In this document: one piece after another, positions 55,117-64,000 of the stretch
Layout of the letters: every line of letters starts with the position of its first letter
Numbering within the stretch: position 1 is the stretch's first letter
Source: Gammaproteobacteria bacterium
GTDB taxonomy: Bacteria > Pseudomonadota > Gammaproteobacteria > Pseudomonadales > Pseudohongiellaceae
NCBI GenBank assembly: GCA_008081045.1
Contig: VMDC01000021.1
Coordinates: 29,369-93,368, forward strand
Length of the DNA: 64,000 nucleotides
Reading direction: 5' to 3'
The notes under the pieces: generated by a model
Databases searched by the model: none
What the model saw: only the letters and a program-made list of their open reading frames with translations
What the model was told of the DNA's origin: nothing
Translations under genes and position numbers: made by a program

Positions 55117-56007
55117 ATGAACATACTGATCACCGGCGCGAGTGGAATGATCGGTTCTGCTCTGCGCACACGATTGACAGAGTCCGGCCATCGGGTGTTC
55201 GGGCTGAGTCGTTCTGACGACTCTGCGCCTTTTCACTACGACCCGACGAGTGACTGCGTTCATCTCTCAAAAGACACCGATCTTGATGCTGTAGTCAATT
55301 TGGCGGGAGCCAACATCGCAGACAAACGTTGGAACACCAAGCGCAAGGAAGAAATACTCAACAGCCGAGCAAGGCTTACCCGAGCACTGAGCCTGGCTCT
55401 GTCTGAGCGTCAAACTCCACCCCACACCCTCCTCTCAGCGTCAGCCATTGGCTTTTATGGCAACCAGTGCACAGCGCCTGCAGATGAGGGCTGCCCGCCC
55501 GGGGACGACTTTCTGGCCGAGGTCTCGGTGCACTGGGAAGAGGCGACAGCTGCCGCCACCCATGCCGGTATCCGGACTGTTCTGCTTCGCTTCGGCCTGG
55601 TGCTGAACGCTGATGGCGGCGTATTGAAAAATCTGGTCATGCCCGGCGGTCTGGCGGTAGTTGGCCGTCTCGGAAACGGCTCCCACAAGATGAGCTGGAT
55701 CAGCCTGACAGACGCCGTTGACGTCATGATGGCCTGCCTTAAGAACAGCAACTTCGCCGGCCCTCTCAACGTTGTTGCACCTGAAGTGGTCAGCAATCGC
55801 GCGTTTGCCGAAGCACTCAGCAAGGCCAGGCGGCGCCCTGCTCTGCCGCCGATTCCAGCAGCTATTGTCCGCCTGATGTTTGGTGAAATGGCAGATGCAG
55901 CCCTGCTCGCCAGCGGGAACATCTGCTCAAACCGCCTGAATGAACTGGGCATCGAGCTGCGCCACAAAGACCTCGACAGCGCACTGTCTCACTGCTTCCC
56001 CCCCTGA
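55117..56007 (+). CDS. TIGR01777-family epimerase-like protein (YfcH type)
   Basis: 296 residues from the ATG at 55117; the upstream in-frame extension is poor protein. Extended SDR fold: ILITGASGMIGSALRTRL (NAD-binding loop), DAVVNLAGANIADKRWN, LLSASAIGFYG (Tyr-type active region) and the C-terminal domain with PALPPIPAAIVRLMFGEMAD, ending in the family's LxxRLNELG-like part. Role uncertain; often found in light- or stress-induced clusters with fasciclin or photolyase genes. It stands next to a fasciclin gene here. Confidence 0.9.
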   Translation: MNILITGASGMIGSALRTRLTESGHRVFGLSRSDDSAPFHYDPTSDCVHLSKDTDLDAVVNLAGANIADKRWNTKRKEEILNSRARLTRALSLALSERQTPPHTLLSASAIGFYGNQCTAPADEGCPPGDDFLAEVSVHWEEATAAATHAGIRTVLLRFGLVLNADGGVLKNLVMPGGLAVVGRLGNGSHKMSWISLTDAVDVMMACLKNSNFAGPLNVVAPEVVSNRAFAEALSKARRRPALPPIPAAIVRLMFGEMADAALLASGNICSNRLNELGIELRHKDLDSALSHCFPP

Positions 56008-56287
56008 GTCAGCAGCATTTTTTGCTGGCTGCTGGCTGTTGATGCTTGGTCTGCTTCACACGTTTTACCCTGTTTCGATATGACACTCTCACACGAAATT
56101 AGCACCGAAAGTCAGCACACGAAGTAGGCGGGCTGAATGTCGGGCGGCAGCCGCGCCCCGGGTGCCTTCTGGGCTGACGGGAAAGCAAGGCGGACCGCCG
56201 TCTATCGGCAGGGACAGATCAGCTCGGTAGCAAGCCTCGACAAAACTCGCTACCCTATCGGTCATACCTCAGCAATCGGGAATGACC

Positions 56288-57886
56288 ATGAAGATCTTCT
56301 ACCGCGCGCTTTTTCTTCTCTGCTCAGCGAGTCTGCTGCTGCCCGCCGCGTCAGCGCAGCAGAACCTGGCCGCACTCAAGGCTGAGGCCCTCGCGGGTGT
56401 CGACAGCCGGACAAAGCTGGTCCAGGAAATCGTTGACAGCCTGTTCTCCTTTTCTGAGCTCGGTTTTCAGGAGTTTGAAACTCAGCGTTATCTGGGGGCA
56501 ATACTCCGGGCCAATGGTTTTACCGTAGAAAACGGCGTTGCCGATATCCCTTCAGCCTGGTGGGCCAGCTGGGGCAGCGGCGAACCGGTCATCGCGCTGG
56601 GCTCTGATGTGGACGGCATTCCGCGCGCCTCGCAAATGCCGGGGGTCGCCTTCCGCCAACCTATGATTGAAGGCGCTCCGGGGCACGGCGAAGGGCACAA
56701 CTCAGGACAGGCAGTCAATATCGCTGCCGCGCTGGCGATCAAGGACATCATGGAGCGGGAAAACCTGCCCGGCACGATTGTGCTTTGGCCGGGAATCGCT
56801 GAAGAACTGCTGGGCACCAAAGCCTGGTATGCCAGAGACGGCCTTTTTGAGGACGTTGACGCCGTGCTGTTTACCCACGTTTCCAACAATCTGACCGTCA
56901 GTTGGGGTCAGGCACGGGGCACCGGCCTGGTTTCCGTCGAATATATGTTCGACGGGGTTGCTGCCCATGGCGCCGGCGATCCCTGGGATGGGCGCAGCGC
57001 ACTGGATGCGGTCGAACTGATGAACATCGCCTGGAATTTCCGTCGCGAGCATCTCCATCCTCTGCAGCGATCTCACTATGTCATCAGCAATGGTGGAGAC
57101 CAGCCTAACGTCGTGCCTTCCTACGCCAGTGTCTGGTATTTCATCAGGGAAGTCACCGCAGACAATATCCGCAACAACTTCGCCACTCTGCAGCAAATTG
57201 CCGAAGGCGCTGCCCTGATGACAGACACAGGCATGTCACGCAAGATAGTCGGCGCAGCCTATCCCCGTCATTTTAACAAGCCGATCGCCCTGGCGATGAA
57301 TGAGAACATTCAGCAGGTCGGACTGCCGATCTGGTCCGAAGACGATCAGCGCTTTGCAAAAGCGCTGCAGACACTTATGGGAGCCGACGAACCACAAGGG
57401 TTGGCGACCGAACTTTCTGGCATAGGAGAGCCTCAGGCAAACCCGGTCTCTGGCGGGTCTGATGATATTGGTGATATTTCCTGGAATGTCCCCACCGTAA
57501 CTCTGCGTTATCCATCTAATGTACGGGGCTTACAGGGACACCACTGGTCCAGCGCCATGGCAATGGCGACTCCAATTGCGCACAAGGGTGCGATTGCGGG
57601 AGCCAAGGTCATCGCGACTACGATGCTGGATATGCTGCTCAGCGATACCCTGCTGGATGAAGCGCAGGCCTATTTTGACGAAGTACAAACTGCCGAGGAA
57701 ACTTATACGCCGTTCATCGGGCCAGACGACCCGCCCGCGATTGATAAAAACAGCGACATCATGGATGAATTCAGACCGCAGCTTGAAGCGCTGTATTACG
57801 ACCCTGACGCTTACGATACTTATCTAGATCAACTGGGCATCGACTACCCCCAACTGGAACCGGATGCCATTCGCCGCGGCCAGTAA
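56288..57886 (+). CDS. exported M20-family amidohydrolase (AbgB-like)
   Basis: 532 residues from the ATG at 56288; an ATG at 56282 is also possible. Signal peptide (FYRALFLLCSASLLLPAASA). M20 features: LGSDVDGIPRASQMPG, GHGEGHNSGQAVNIAAALA (zinc His and Asp region), LWPGIAEELLGTKAWYA (catalytic Glu) and VEYMFDGVAAHGAGDPWDGRSAL in the lid domain. It belongs to the branch of p-aminobenzoyl-glutamate and similar amide hydrolases and is here exported. It is followed by a small exported protein and a crotonase in the same direction. Confidence 0.88.
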   Translation: MKIFYRALFLLCSASLLLPAASAQQNLAALKAEALAGVDSRTKLVQEIVDSLFSFSELGFQEFETQRYLGAILRANGFTVENGVADIPSAWWASWGSGEPVIALGSDVDGIPRASQMPGVAFRQPMIEGAPGHGEGHNSGQAVNIAAALAIKDIMERENLPGTIVLWPGIAEELLGTKAWYARDGLFEDVDAVLFTHVSNNLTVSWGQARGTGLVSVEYMFDGVAAHGAGDPWDGRSALDAVELMNIAWNFRREHLHPLQRSHYVISNGGDQPNVVPSYASVWYFIREVTADNIRNNFATLQQIAEGAALMTDTGMSRKIVGAAYPRHFNKPIALAMNENIQQVGLPIWSEDDQRFAKALQTLMGADEPQGLATELSGIGEPQANPVSGGSDDIGDISWNVPTVTLRYPSNVRGLQGHHWSSAMAMATPIAHKGAIAGAKVIATTMLDMLLSDTLLDEAQAYFDEVQTAEETYTPFIGPDDPPAIDKNSDIMDEFRPQLEALYYDPDAYDTYLDQLGIDYPQLEPDAIRRGQ

Positions 57887-57909
57887 GCTTACATCAGGCA
57901 TCAGCTACG

Positions 57910-58581
57910 TTGCTCAAACGACACCCAACAGCCCCATGGTTACTACGTCATTTTACTGCAGGCACACTGACTGCATGGCTGTTAGTAAATCAAACGATTG
58001 CCGCTCAGGAAGCTGAATTCGAGCAGGACCGACTCTCCCTTCCCTTAACATTCGATACGGCAATTCCGGGAGTCAGCAACAGCCAGTCCGGACTCGAACC
58101 GGAAGAAATTGACAGGGCGGTCCTCAACCGACTCATGCAGGAAATCGCCAGCGCACCGCAGCGAACAGCCTCGATCATCGGCCTTGAAGCAGAAACGCTT
58201 GAACAAATTTTTATCTCTCTGTCAAACGCCAGGAATTTTATCAATATTGACGAGATGCAGAACGTCAAGGCAATGTGTGACACCTGGAATTACTCTGATT
58301 TTCAGGGTGACGCGCGCATCAGAGAAGCCCTCAATGCTCATGCGCAGAGAAGACAACACACCCTGACCTTTATTGAAGGCTTTTACCAAAACGTACTCAC
58401 TGAAATCGAAAGTCTGTTAAGCGCAGCAGAGAAACCGCGTTTTACTCACTATATAAACGATCGTCGCCGCCGAATGGCCGACGCTGGCATCTCAAGCCGG
58501 AACATGAACCCTGACGACTTGGCCCGCGGCGCAGAAGCCATTCATTTTTACTGCCGGAACAACCGACCCGACACAGGATAA
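57910..58581 (+). CDS. exported hypothetical protein
   Basis: 223 residues from a TTG start at 57910. Signal peptide (FTAGTLTAWLLVNQTIA), mature part mostly helical: EIDRAVLNRLMQEIASAPQR, LEQIFISLSNARNFINID, TLTFIEGFYQNVLTEIESLLSA. Two cysteines (Cys in VKAMCDTWNYSDF and FYCRNNR). I do not recognise a domain. Placed between the M20 hydrolase (23 bp upstream) and the crotonase (six bases downstream), so it belongs to that operon. Confidence 0.65.
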   Translation: MLKRHPTAPWLLRHFTAGTLTAWLLVNQTIAAQEAEFEQDRLSLPLTFDTAIPGVSNSQSGLEPEEIDRAVLNRLMQEIASAPQRTASIIGLEAETLEQIFISLSNARNFINIDEMQNVKAMCDTWNYSDFQGDARIREALNAHAQRRQHTLTFIEGFYQNVLTEIESLLSAAEKPRFTHYINDRRRRMADAGISSRNMNPDDLARGAEAIHFYCRNNRPDTG

Positions 58582-58587
58582 TACGCT

Positions 58588-59454
58588 ATGACCTACCAAT
58601 GTTTTGACCTGAAAGTCGAAAATCAGATCGCACACATCAGCATGAATCGACCGGAAAAAAGAAACAGCATGATCCCCAGTTTCTGGGCAGAACTGCCCGA
58701 ACTGGTCAGGGAGATTGAAACGGAACACCAGGCCAGGGTCATCGTGATTTCCTCGACCGGTCCGCATTTCACTTCTGGCATGGACGTTTCCGCTTTCGGA
58801 AGCAGCGAGAGCGCGCAATCCGATCCAGATCCCGAGAAGAATGCCCGCCTCAGGGGTCTTCGCTTTTACGACAACGTCAGGTACCTGCAGGAAACTTTCA
58901 GCTGCCTGGAAAGAAGCCGGGTACCGGTTCTGGCTGCCGTTCAGGGCGGCGCCATCGGTGCCGGGGTGGATTTGATTACCGCCTGCGACATGCGCTACAT
59001 GACCGCTGACGCTTTCCTGACAATCTACGAAATCAATATTGGCATGACGGCCGATGTGGGCACTTTCCCCCGCATCACCAACCTGCTGCCAGAAGGCATC
59101 GTGAAAGAGCTGGCCTATACCGGCCGACGCATGGGCGCCGAGGAGGCCAAAGCCCGGGGATTAATCAACGACATTTTCCCGACGCAGGACGACATGTTGG
59201 AATCAGTGATGAACATTGCAGAACAGATTGCCAGCAAGGCCCCTCTGGCAATCTATGGCAGCAAGCGCATGATCAACTACGCACGGGATCACAGTACAGA
59301 GGACGCCCTGGATTATGTTCGCATCTGGAATGCCAGCATGCTGCAGCAGGACGAGATACAGGAATCCATGCGCGCAGCAAAAGAACAGCGCAGCGGGGAC
59401 TACGTCGACCTGCCCTCCCCGCACAAGAGAATGGCAAACTCTATTGATGAATGA
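58588..59454 (+). CDS. enoyl-CoA hydratase/isomerase family, dienoyl-CoA isomerase-like
   Basis: 288 residues, crotonase fold. Seen: oxyanion-hole strand SSTGPHFTSGMDVSAFGS and AVQGGAIGAGVDLITACDMRYM. IYEINIGMTADVGTFPR carries the Glu and Asp that the ECH1-type delta3,5-delta2,4-dienoyl-CoA isomerase uses (pattern VxEVDxGLAADVG). So the enzyme likely shifts double bonds of dienoyl-CoA in beta-oxidation; plain hydratase activity is less likely. RBS AGGA upstream. It may work with the acyl-CoA dehydrogenase and SDR elsewhere in the window. Confidence 0.85.
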   Translation: MTYQCFDLKVENQIAHISMNRPEKRNSMIPSFWAELPELVREIETEHQARVIVISSTGPHFTSGMDVSAFGSSESAQSDPDPEKNARLRGLRFYDNVRYLQETFSCLERSRVPVLAAVQGGAIGAGVDLITACDMRYMTADAFLTIYEINIGMTADVGTFPRITNLLPEGIVKELAYTGRRMGAEEAKARGLINDIFPTQDDMLESVMNIAEQIASKAPLAIYGSKRMINYARDHSTEDALDYVRIWNASMLQQDEIQESMRAAKEQRSGDYVDLPSPHKRMANSIDE

Positions 59455-59541
59455 GAGTCAGAGGCAAGCAACAGCAACCCTAGACTTTCAGCAGCACGGA
59501 ACTTAGTCTTCGAACACTGTCGAGCATGCCCGGGAGCACCC

Positions 59542-60612
59542 ATGATCACACAAGGCCTGAAAAAACCTGTTCCTTTTATCGCAATACCCGTCATCGCGCT
59601 GCTCGCCCTGCTGATATCGACAGCCGCGCCAGCGCAGTCGTCCAATGTCACGATCACCCGGCTCCTTGACCGACCGCTGATCGGTCCTGATATTCATCCC
59701 AGCATCGGGGAGAACATTCAGGGACCCTCTCTGATCAAAGTACCGGACTGGTTACCCAACAAAATGGGCAACTACTATCTCTACTTCGCGGACCATAAAG
59801 GACTCTACATACGACTCGCCTACGCCGATTCAATCACCGGCCCCTGGCAGATCCATGAACCCGGGAGCCTGCAGATCGAGGACTCCTATTTTACGCCTAC
59901 GCGACCATCGATCTCGGAGGAGAGGCTGAACGAACTGGTTGCAGCGAGACGCGCTACCGGAGTGCAGGTATCCCACGATCTGGCCAAGGAACTCACCGAA
60001 CCGCATATTGCCTCACCCGATGTTCATGTTGATGAAGCCAATCATCAGATAATTATGTATTTCCATGGCCTCGAAGGGCCCGGTTTTCAGCATTCCCGCG
60101 TGGCAACCTCGACAGACGGCATTCACTTTCGTGCACAGGAGGAAAACATAGGGCGCACTTACATGCGTATTTTTCCGTGGCAGGGCATGACCTACGCAAT
60201 CAGTATGCCGGGGCAGTTCTATCGCTCGGCCGACGGAATGACCGGCTTCGAACAGGGCCCGCTCCTGTTTACCCCGAACATGAGACATTCTGCCGTGATG
60301 GTGCGGGAGGAGACGCTCTACGTTTTTTGGACCCGGGTCGGGGATGCACCTGAGTCGATATTGCTGAGCACAATCGACATCAGCGATGACTGGCATCTGT
60401 GGCAGGCATCGGATGAGCAAACTTTACTGCGGCCTGAAACTGAATGGGAAGGCGCCAATGCGCCTGTTGAACCAAGCGTCCGGAGTACGGCGTACGGGCA
60501 GGTGAATCAGCTCCGCGACCCTGCGCTTTTTGAAGAAGATGGCATTGTCTACCTGCTTTACGCGGTCGCCGGAGAAAGCGGCATTGGCTTAGCCCGGGTC
60601 GATTTTGAGTAA
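59542..60612 (+). CDS. exported five-bladed propeller protein, GH43-like
   Basis: 356 residues. Signal peptide (FIAIPVIALLALLISTAAPA), mature part with beta-propeller blades: GPSLIKVPDWLPN with GNYYLYFADHKG, ASPDVHVDEANHQIIMYFHG, RHSAVMVREETLYVFWTR and RDPALFEEDGIVYLLYAVAG. The repeated D-P/D-V followed by YLYF pattern is that of glycoside hydrolase family 43 and related propellers; the exact acid residues of a glycosidase are not certain. Carbohydrate hydrolase is a fair guess. GGGAG lies before the ATG. Confidence 0.75.
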   Translation: MITQGLKKPVPFIAIPVIALLALLISTAAPAQSSNVTITRLLDRPLIGPDIHPSIGENIQGPSLIKVPDWLPNKMGNYYLYFADHKGLYIRLAYADSITGPWQIHEPGSLQIEDSYFTPTRPSISEERLNELVAARRATGVQVSHDLAKELTEPHIASPDVHVDEANHQIIMYFHGLEGPGFQHSRVATSTDGIHFRAQEENIGRTYMRIFPWQGMTYAISMPGQFYRSADGMTGFEQGPLLFTPNMRHSAVMVREETLYVFWTRVGDAPESILLSTIDISDDWHLWQASDEQTLLRPETEWEGANAPVEPSVRSTAYGQVNQLRDPALFEEDGIVYLLYAVAGESGIGLARVDFE

Positions 60613-60633
60613 ACTGTTGCAAGGATCACGCGC

Positions 60634-61494
60634 ATGCTGAAACCCCTCATCGGAATCACCGTTATTTTAACTGTCAGCGCAGCAATCGCTCTGGCCGGGA
60701 GCCAGGGTAGCGTGATGATCGGCCCCTACCCTCTGTTTGCTCTGTGTGCCACAGTCGGTTTTCTGCTGCACTGGACTGTCTTCATTCCCTCTTTCATGTT
60801 CCAGACAGAGCATTATTTCGATCTGACCGGCGGTCTGTCCTATCTGTCCACAGTCGGTTTGGCCTATGCTGTTCACCCCGGCATGGACAGCCGCGGCATG
60901 TTACTGTGCCTGATGGTGGCAGTGTGGTCTGCCCGCCTCGGCACATTCCTGTTCCTCCGGGTGAAGCGAGCCGGCCAGGATCGCCGATTCACTGAAATCA
61001 AAAAGAAATTTTTCCGCTATGCCTTTACCTGGACTCTTGGTGGCGCCTGGGTGTTTATCACCATGGCTGCGGCTCTGGCAGCGATCACGTCAGCGCGTCA
61101 ACTTCCGCTGGACGGGCTTGCCTATCTGGGCGCCCTGATCTGGGCTGTGGGCTTTGGCGTGGAGGTCCTGGCTGATCACCAGAAGACAGTATTCAGGCGC
61201 GACCCGACCAATGCGGAAAAATTCATCACCACCGGGCTGTGGGCCAGATCCCGGCACCCTAACTACTTTGGCGAGATTCTGCTGTGGCTGGGCGTTGCGC
61301 TGGTCGCCCTGCCGGCTCTCGGTGGCTGGCAGCTCGTCACCATGATCTCGCCGCTGTTCGTGACTTTTCTGCTGATTAAGGTCAGCGGCGTTCGCCTGCT
61401 GGAAGACAGTGCCCAGCAGCGCTGGGGAGAGGATCCGGAATACCGGGATTATGTAGCTCGAACCCCTGTTCTTGTACCCAGGCTCACGGGCTGA
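60634..61494 (+). CDS. DUF1295 membrane protein (steroid 5-alpha-reductase-like)
   Basis: 286 residues with about six or seven membrane segments. The C-terminal signature GLWARSRHPNYFGEILLWLGVAL is shared by DUF1295 and isoprenylcysteine methyltransferase-like proteins, plus FRRDPTNAEKFITTG before it. Members are thought to reduce or methylate isoprenoid or steroid-like lipids in the membrane. In other proteobacteria DUF1295 genes often sit in light/oxidative-stress clusters. AAGG lies before the ATG. It ends the run that starts with the M20 hydrolase. Confidence 0.88.
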   Translation: MLKPLIGITVILTVSAAIALAGSQGSVMIGPYPLFALCATVGFLLHWTVFIPSFMFQTEHYFDLTGGLSYLSTVGLAYAVHPGMDSRGMLLCLMVAVWSARLGTFLFLRVKRAGQDRRFTEIKKKFFRYAFTWTLGGAWVFITMAAALAAITSARQLPLDGLAYLGALIWAVGFGVEVLADHQKTVFRRDPTNAEKFITTGLWARSRHPNYFGEILLWLGVALVALPALGGWQLVTMISPLFVTFLLIKVSGVRLLEDSAQQRWGEDPEYRDYVARTPVLVPRLTG

Positions 61495-62088
61495 CCCCGG
61501 CAATCCCCGTCCGCCATCAGCCTGCTTAAACGACCCCTGCTTTCATCCCGACTGGCTGGCGTCGCCACATGCACTTTTTCAGCTGTATCTCACTGTAGCA
61601 GGCGCATCTGTCGCTGGAGCCGCGCGTCGCAGGGGTCGGTGTGGACATGATCATGGCCCGGGGTCCTCGGTTGACAGCGCCGCAGGCAGGCCCAAGCTGC
61701 CGAAAATCCGCCAATACCGCGGCATTTCCACCAGCAGCGAACCGGATTGACCCTATAAAAAGTGCTGATGGCTGCTGAAAACATACCTGCAGAGGCAGTG
61801 CTTTCTACCTCTACTGATCTGTTTTTATTGTATTTTTTCTCAGTTTCGACAAATTTTTCCTGAATCTGGAAGCCATTCGTCAATCTGACTCCCAATCAAT
61901 TGTTTCAAAGTGTTTCATAATGGGGCGAAAAGGCTTAACATTGACCGGTTGATGAGAGCCCTCTCTGGCGTTTCGCCGGCTGATCAGCACGACTTGACCG
62001 TCCTAGAATCCTAGATGCATATAGTTAGGATGCGTCACGGTCTAACCAGAGGGAAACCCACAATTTTAACTCCAGGAGTAAGAAACGA
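61495..62088. other. 594-bp gene-free region before the TonB receptor
   Basis: No supported gene: frames here are short, with odd composition and no ribosome sites. The right half (61800-62060) is AT-richer, as expected for the promoter and long leader of a TonB receptor. TTGACC occurs at 61994-61999 with TATAGT 20 bp further (62020-62025), a poor spacing; CTAGAATCCTAG at 62004-62015 is a near-perfect palindrome. A promoter cannot be fixed from this. Confidence 0.5.
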
Positions 62089-64000
62089 ATGAATTTTCGT
62101 AGACACCCAAAAACCTTGCTGGCAGCTGCTATTCTAGCCGCTACCGGGGCGCCTCAGGTCGCCTTCTCGCAAGACAGTGGCGCTGACATCGAAGAAGTCA
62201 TCGTGACTGGTGCACGTGGCCGTCCACGCACTGTTGCCGATTCACCGGTACCCGTTGACGTGTTCAGTGCAGCAGATATCGAAGCGATCTCGCACACTGA
62301 TACCAACAACATCCTTCAGACACTGGTCCCATCATTCAACGTTGCTCGTCAGCCGATTTCTGACGGTGCGACCATGATCCGACCTGCCCAGCTTCGCGGT
62401 CTGCCGACCGACAAGACGCTGGTCCTGGTCAACAACAAGCGGCGCCACAGAGCGGCACTGGTTTCAATCGGCGGTTCAGGTACTCAGGGACCAGACATTG
62501 CAACGATCCCAGCGTCTGCAATCAAGAACGTTGAAGTCCTGCGTGATGGCGCGTCTGCACAATACGGCTCTGACGCCATTGCTGGCGTAATCAACTTCAT
62601 CCTCAATGACAACAGCGAGGGTGGCAGCCTGACAATCGATACCGGTGAATTCATGGAAGGCGACGGCGCCATGACTACCGTCCAGGGCAACATCGGCTTG
62701 CCTCTGGGTGATAGTGGTTTCGTCAGCGTTTCCGGTGAATGGGTTGAAGCAGATCGTACCAACCGCGGCGAGCAGTACTGCCAGTCCTGGTGGTGTGTCG
62801 ACCCCAACCTGCCCGGCTTCACCGCCCAAAGTGCCGCCAAGCAAGCACAGGCTCAAGATCCCGTCTATCAAGCTGGTACCAAGACTGCAAACGCAGCCGG
62901 CATCAGCGAAGTGGTACAGCCATGGGGCCAGCCTCAGACTGACGCGGTCCGTCTTTTCGTAAACGCGGGTTACCAGCTGGACGCCGACACCGAACTCTAT
63001 GGTTACGGCAACTACTCAGACTCAAGCACTGACGGAAACTTCTTCTATCGATATCCCGGCAACGGCGTTATCGAAGATCTCCGTCGACCTGACGGCTCAA
63101 TCTACTCACCACTGAGCATCTTCCCAGGAGGCTTCACGCCTCAGTTTGATGGAGATGTCAGCGACTTCTCATTGGTTGGCGGAATGCGAGGTGAGTTGGA
63201 TAACGGTCTGACTTACGACTTCAGCGGCAGAACCGGTGAAAGTGAGATTGCGTACACCTTATTTAACACGATCAACCCCTCGCTGGGTGACTCGGCCGGT
63301 ACTGTTCAGACCAGCTTCCGACCAAGTAATCTGATCAACAGCGAAACTCAGTTCCAGGCTGACTTCACTTACGAGTTCGATGCTGGCATGGCAGGCCCTG
63401 CGGTCTTCGCCTTCGGCGCGAGCTATATGGATGAAGAATACGAGCTGACCGAGGGCGATCCCGGTTCCTATGTGGCTGGACCTTATGCCCGCCAAGACCC
63501 ATGGGACCTGTGTAATGCAGATGGAACAACCGCGCCGAATGGTATAAACGCCATCGCAGGCGGTTCTACACTGAATTGTGCTGATCCAAACGATCCCGTT
63601 TACACAGCTGTTGGTGTAGGTTCTAACGGTTTCCCCGGAAACAATCCTCAGTTCACCAACATCTTTTCGCGTAATTCGTTCGCGGTATATGGCGAATTGA
63701 ACGGAGACGTTACTGACAATCTGTACCTGCAAGGCGCAGTAAGGTACGAGAACTACGAAGACTTTGACTCCGAAGTTCTGTTCCAGCTTGCTGGTCGACT
63801 GATACTTACTGACAACTGGAACGCGCGAGCCTCTATCGGCACCGGTTTCCGTGCACCTACTCCAGGTCAGCAAGGTACTGTTAACGTATCAACTCGTCTG
63901 CCGGACGGTATCCCCATCGCAACAGGTCTGTTCCCCGCGGGTGGTCCTGTGGCACAAGCGCTGGGTGCATCGCCTCTGAAGCCTGAGAAGTCGAATAACT
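62089..64000 (+). CDS. TonB-dependent outer-membrane receptor, N-terminal two thirds (cut by window edge)
   Basis: 637 residues visible, no stop before the window end. Signal peptide (LLAAAILAATGAPQVAFS), a TonB box in DIEEVIVTGARG (33-44), then the plug domain with SPVPVDVFSAADIEAI, PAQLRGLPTDKTLVLVNNKR and VEVLRDGASAQYGSDAIAGV, the family's most conserved block. Beta-barrel strands alternate with long loops after it. The substrate is unknown; the lack of PQQ, heme or B12 markers leaves sugars, peptides or siderophores open. AGGAG stands 11 bases before the ATG at 62089. Confidence 0.95.
   Translation, partial: MNFRRHPKTLLAAAILAATGAPQVAFSQDSGADIEEVIVTGARGRPRTVADSPVPVDVFSAADIEAISHTDTNNILQTLVPSFNVARQPISDGATMIRPAQLRGLPTDKTLVLVNNKRRHRAALVSIGGSGTQGPDIATIPASAIKNVEVLRDGASAQYGSDAIAGVINFILNDNSEGGSLTIDTGEFMEGDGAMTTVQGNIGLPLGDSGFVSVSGEWVEADRTNRGEQYCQSWWCVDPNLPGFTAQSAAKQAQAQDPVYQAGTKTANAAGISEVVQPWGQPQTDAVRLFVNAGYQLDADTELYGYGNYSDSSTDGNFFYRYPGNGVIEDLRRPDGSIYSPLSIFPGGFTPQFDGDVSDFSLVGGMRGELDNGLTYDFSGRTGESEIAYTLFNTINPSLGDSAGTVQTSFRPSNLINSETQFQADFTYEFDAGMAGPAVFAFGASYMDEEYELTEGDPGSYVAGPYARQDPWDLCNADGTTAPNGINAIAGGSTLNCADPNDPVYTAVGVGSNGFPGNNPQFTNIFSRNSFAVYGELNGDVTDNLYLQGAVRYENYEDFDSEVLFQLAGRLILTDNWNARASIGTGFRAPTPGQQGTVNVSTRLPDGIPIATGLFPAGGPVAQALGASPLKPEKSNN

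Noticed and set aside
61590..61895. Minus-strand frame of 101 residues before the TonB receptor
   Set aside because: Cys/Trp/Arg-rich odd composition and no start signal; probably non-coding.
61994..62025. TTGACC and TATAGT as promoter of the TonB receptor
   Set aside because: The spacer is 20 bp, too long for sigma-70; mentioned only as context.

Overview
The window reads as chromosome of a moderately GC-rich, aerobic, probably marine gammaproteobacterium. Evidence: the yajC-secD-secF and tgt block, RF3 (prfC), RimO, RimI and a HolD-like psi subunit are all of gammaproteobacterial type, and the rest is rich in TonB, TRAP/TAXI, PQQ and c-type cytochrome genes as in oligotrophic marine lineages (Cellvibrionales, OM182 or Pseudohongiella-like; the lineage is an inference). 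There is no phage, insertion sequence, tRNA, rRNA or CRISPR array. Two genes are cut by the window edges: a DUF4175-like membrane protein on the left and a TonB-dependent receptor on the right.

1-14.8 kb is mostly housekeeping: a NUDIX hydrolase, an SDR dehydrogenase, a GTDC1/QTMAN-type glycosyltransferase (candidate queuosine-tRNA mannosyltransferase), an MltD-like LysM transglycosylase, secF-secD-yajC, tgt, prfC and an acyl-CoA dehydrogenase. 14.8-15.3 kb is a strikingly AT-rich gene-free stretch with three DnaA-box-like sites. 15.3-25.7 kb holds a GAF-fused GspE/PilB-type ATPase without any pilus neighbours, hisC, a triple zinc-ribbon protein, rimI and a HolD-like gene with an in-frame 15-bp repeat, a quinone oxidoreductase and an acyl-CoA synthetase.

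25.8-30 kb is an Anbu (ancestral proteasome-like) locus: Anbu, a Zn-ribbon HEAGH peptidase, an alpha-E protein and a circularly permuted ATP-grasp ligase. 30-36 kb has an SLC13 transporter, an FAH hydrolase, a NUC1-like protein with changed catalytic residues, an aldo/keto reductase, a Tat-exported double VOC protein and a rhodanese.

36.5-49 kb is a periplasmic uptake and oxidation island: TRAP-TAXI transporter, a cytochrome c/copper type II monooxygenase-like fusion, a PQQ dehydrogenase with its diheme cytochrome, a cupin, the uncharacterised beta-helix lipoprotein/SO2930-type diheme cytochrome pair, and a second, lipoprotein TAXI binding protein. 49-52.6 kb groups D-amino-acid type enzymes (VanX-like dipeptidase, Asp/Glu racemase, Tat-exported D-threonine aldolase/D-serine dehydratase-like enzyme). 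52.8-64 kb carries rimO, a fasciclin protein, a TIGR01777 epimerase, an M20 amidohydrolase, a dienoyl-CoA isomerase-like crotonase, a GH43-like propeller protein, a DUF1295 membrane protein and the start of the TonB receptor.

The most promising material for new biology is the Anbu locus, the cytochrome-copper oxygenase fusion, and the beta-helix/diheme/TAXI lipoprotein trio behind a palindromic promoter. All calls come from reading the sequence; no database search was run.
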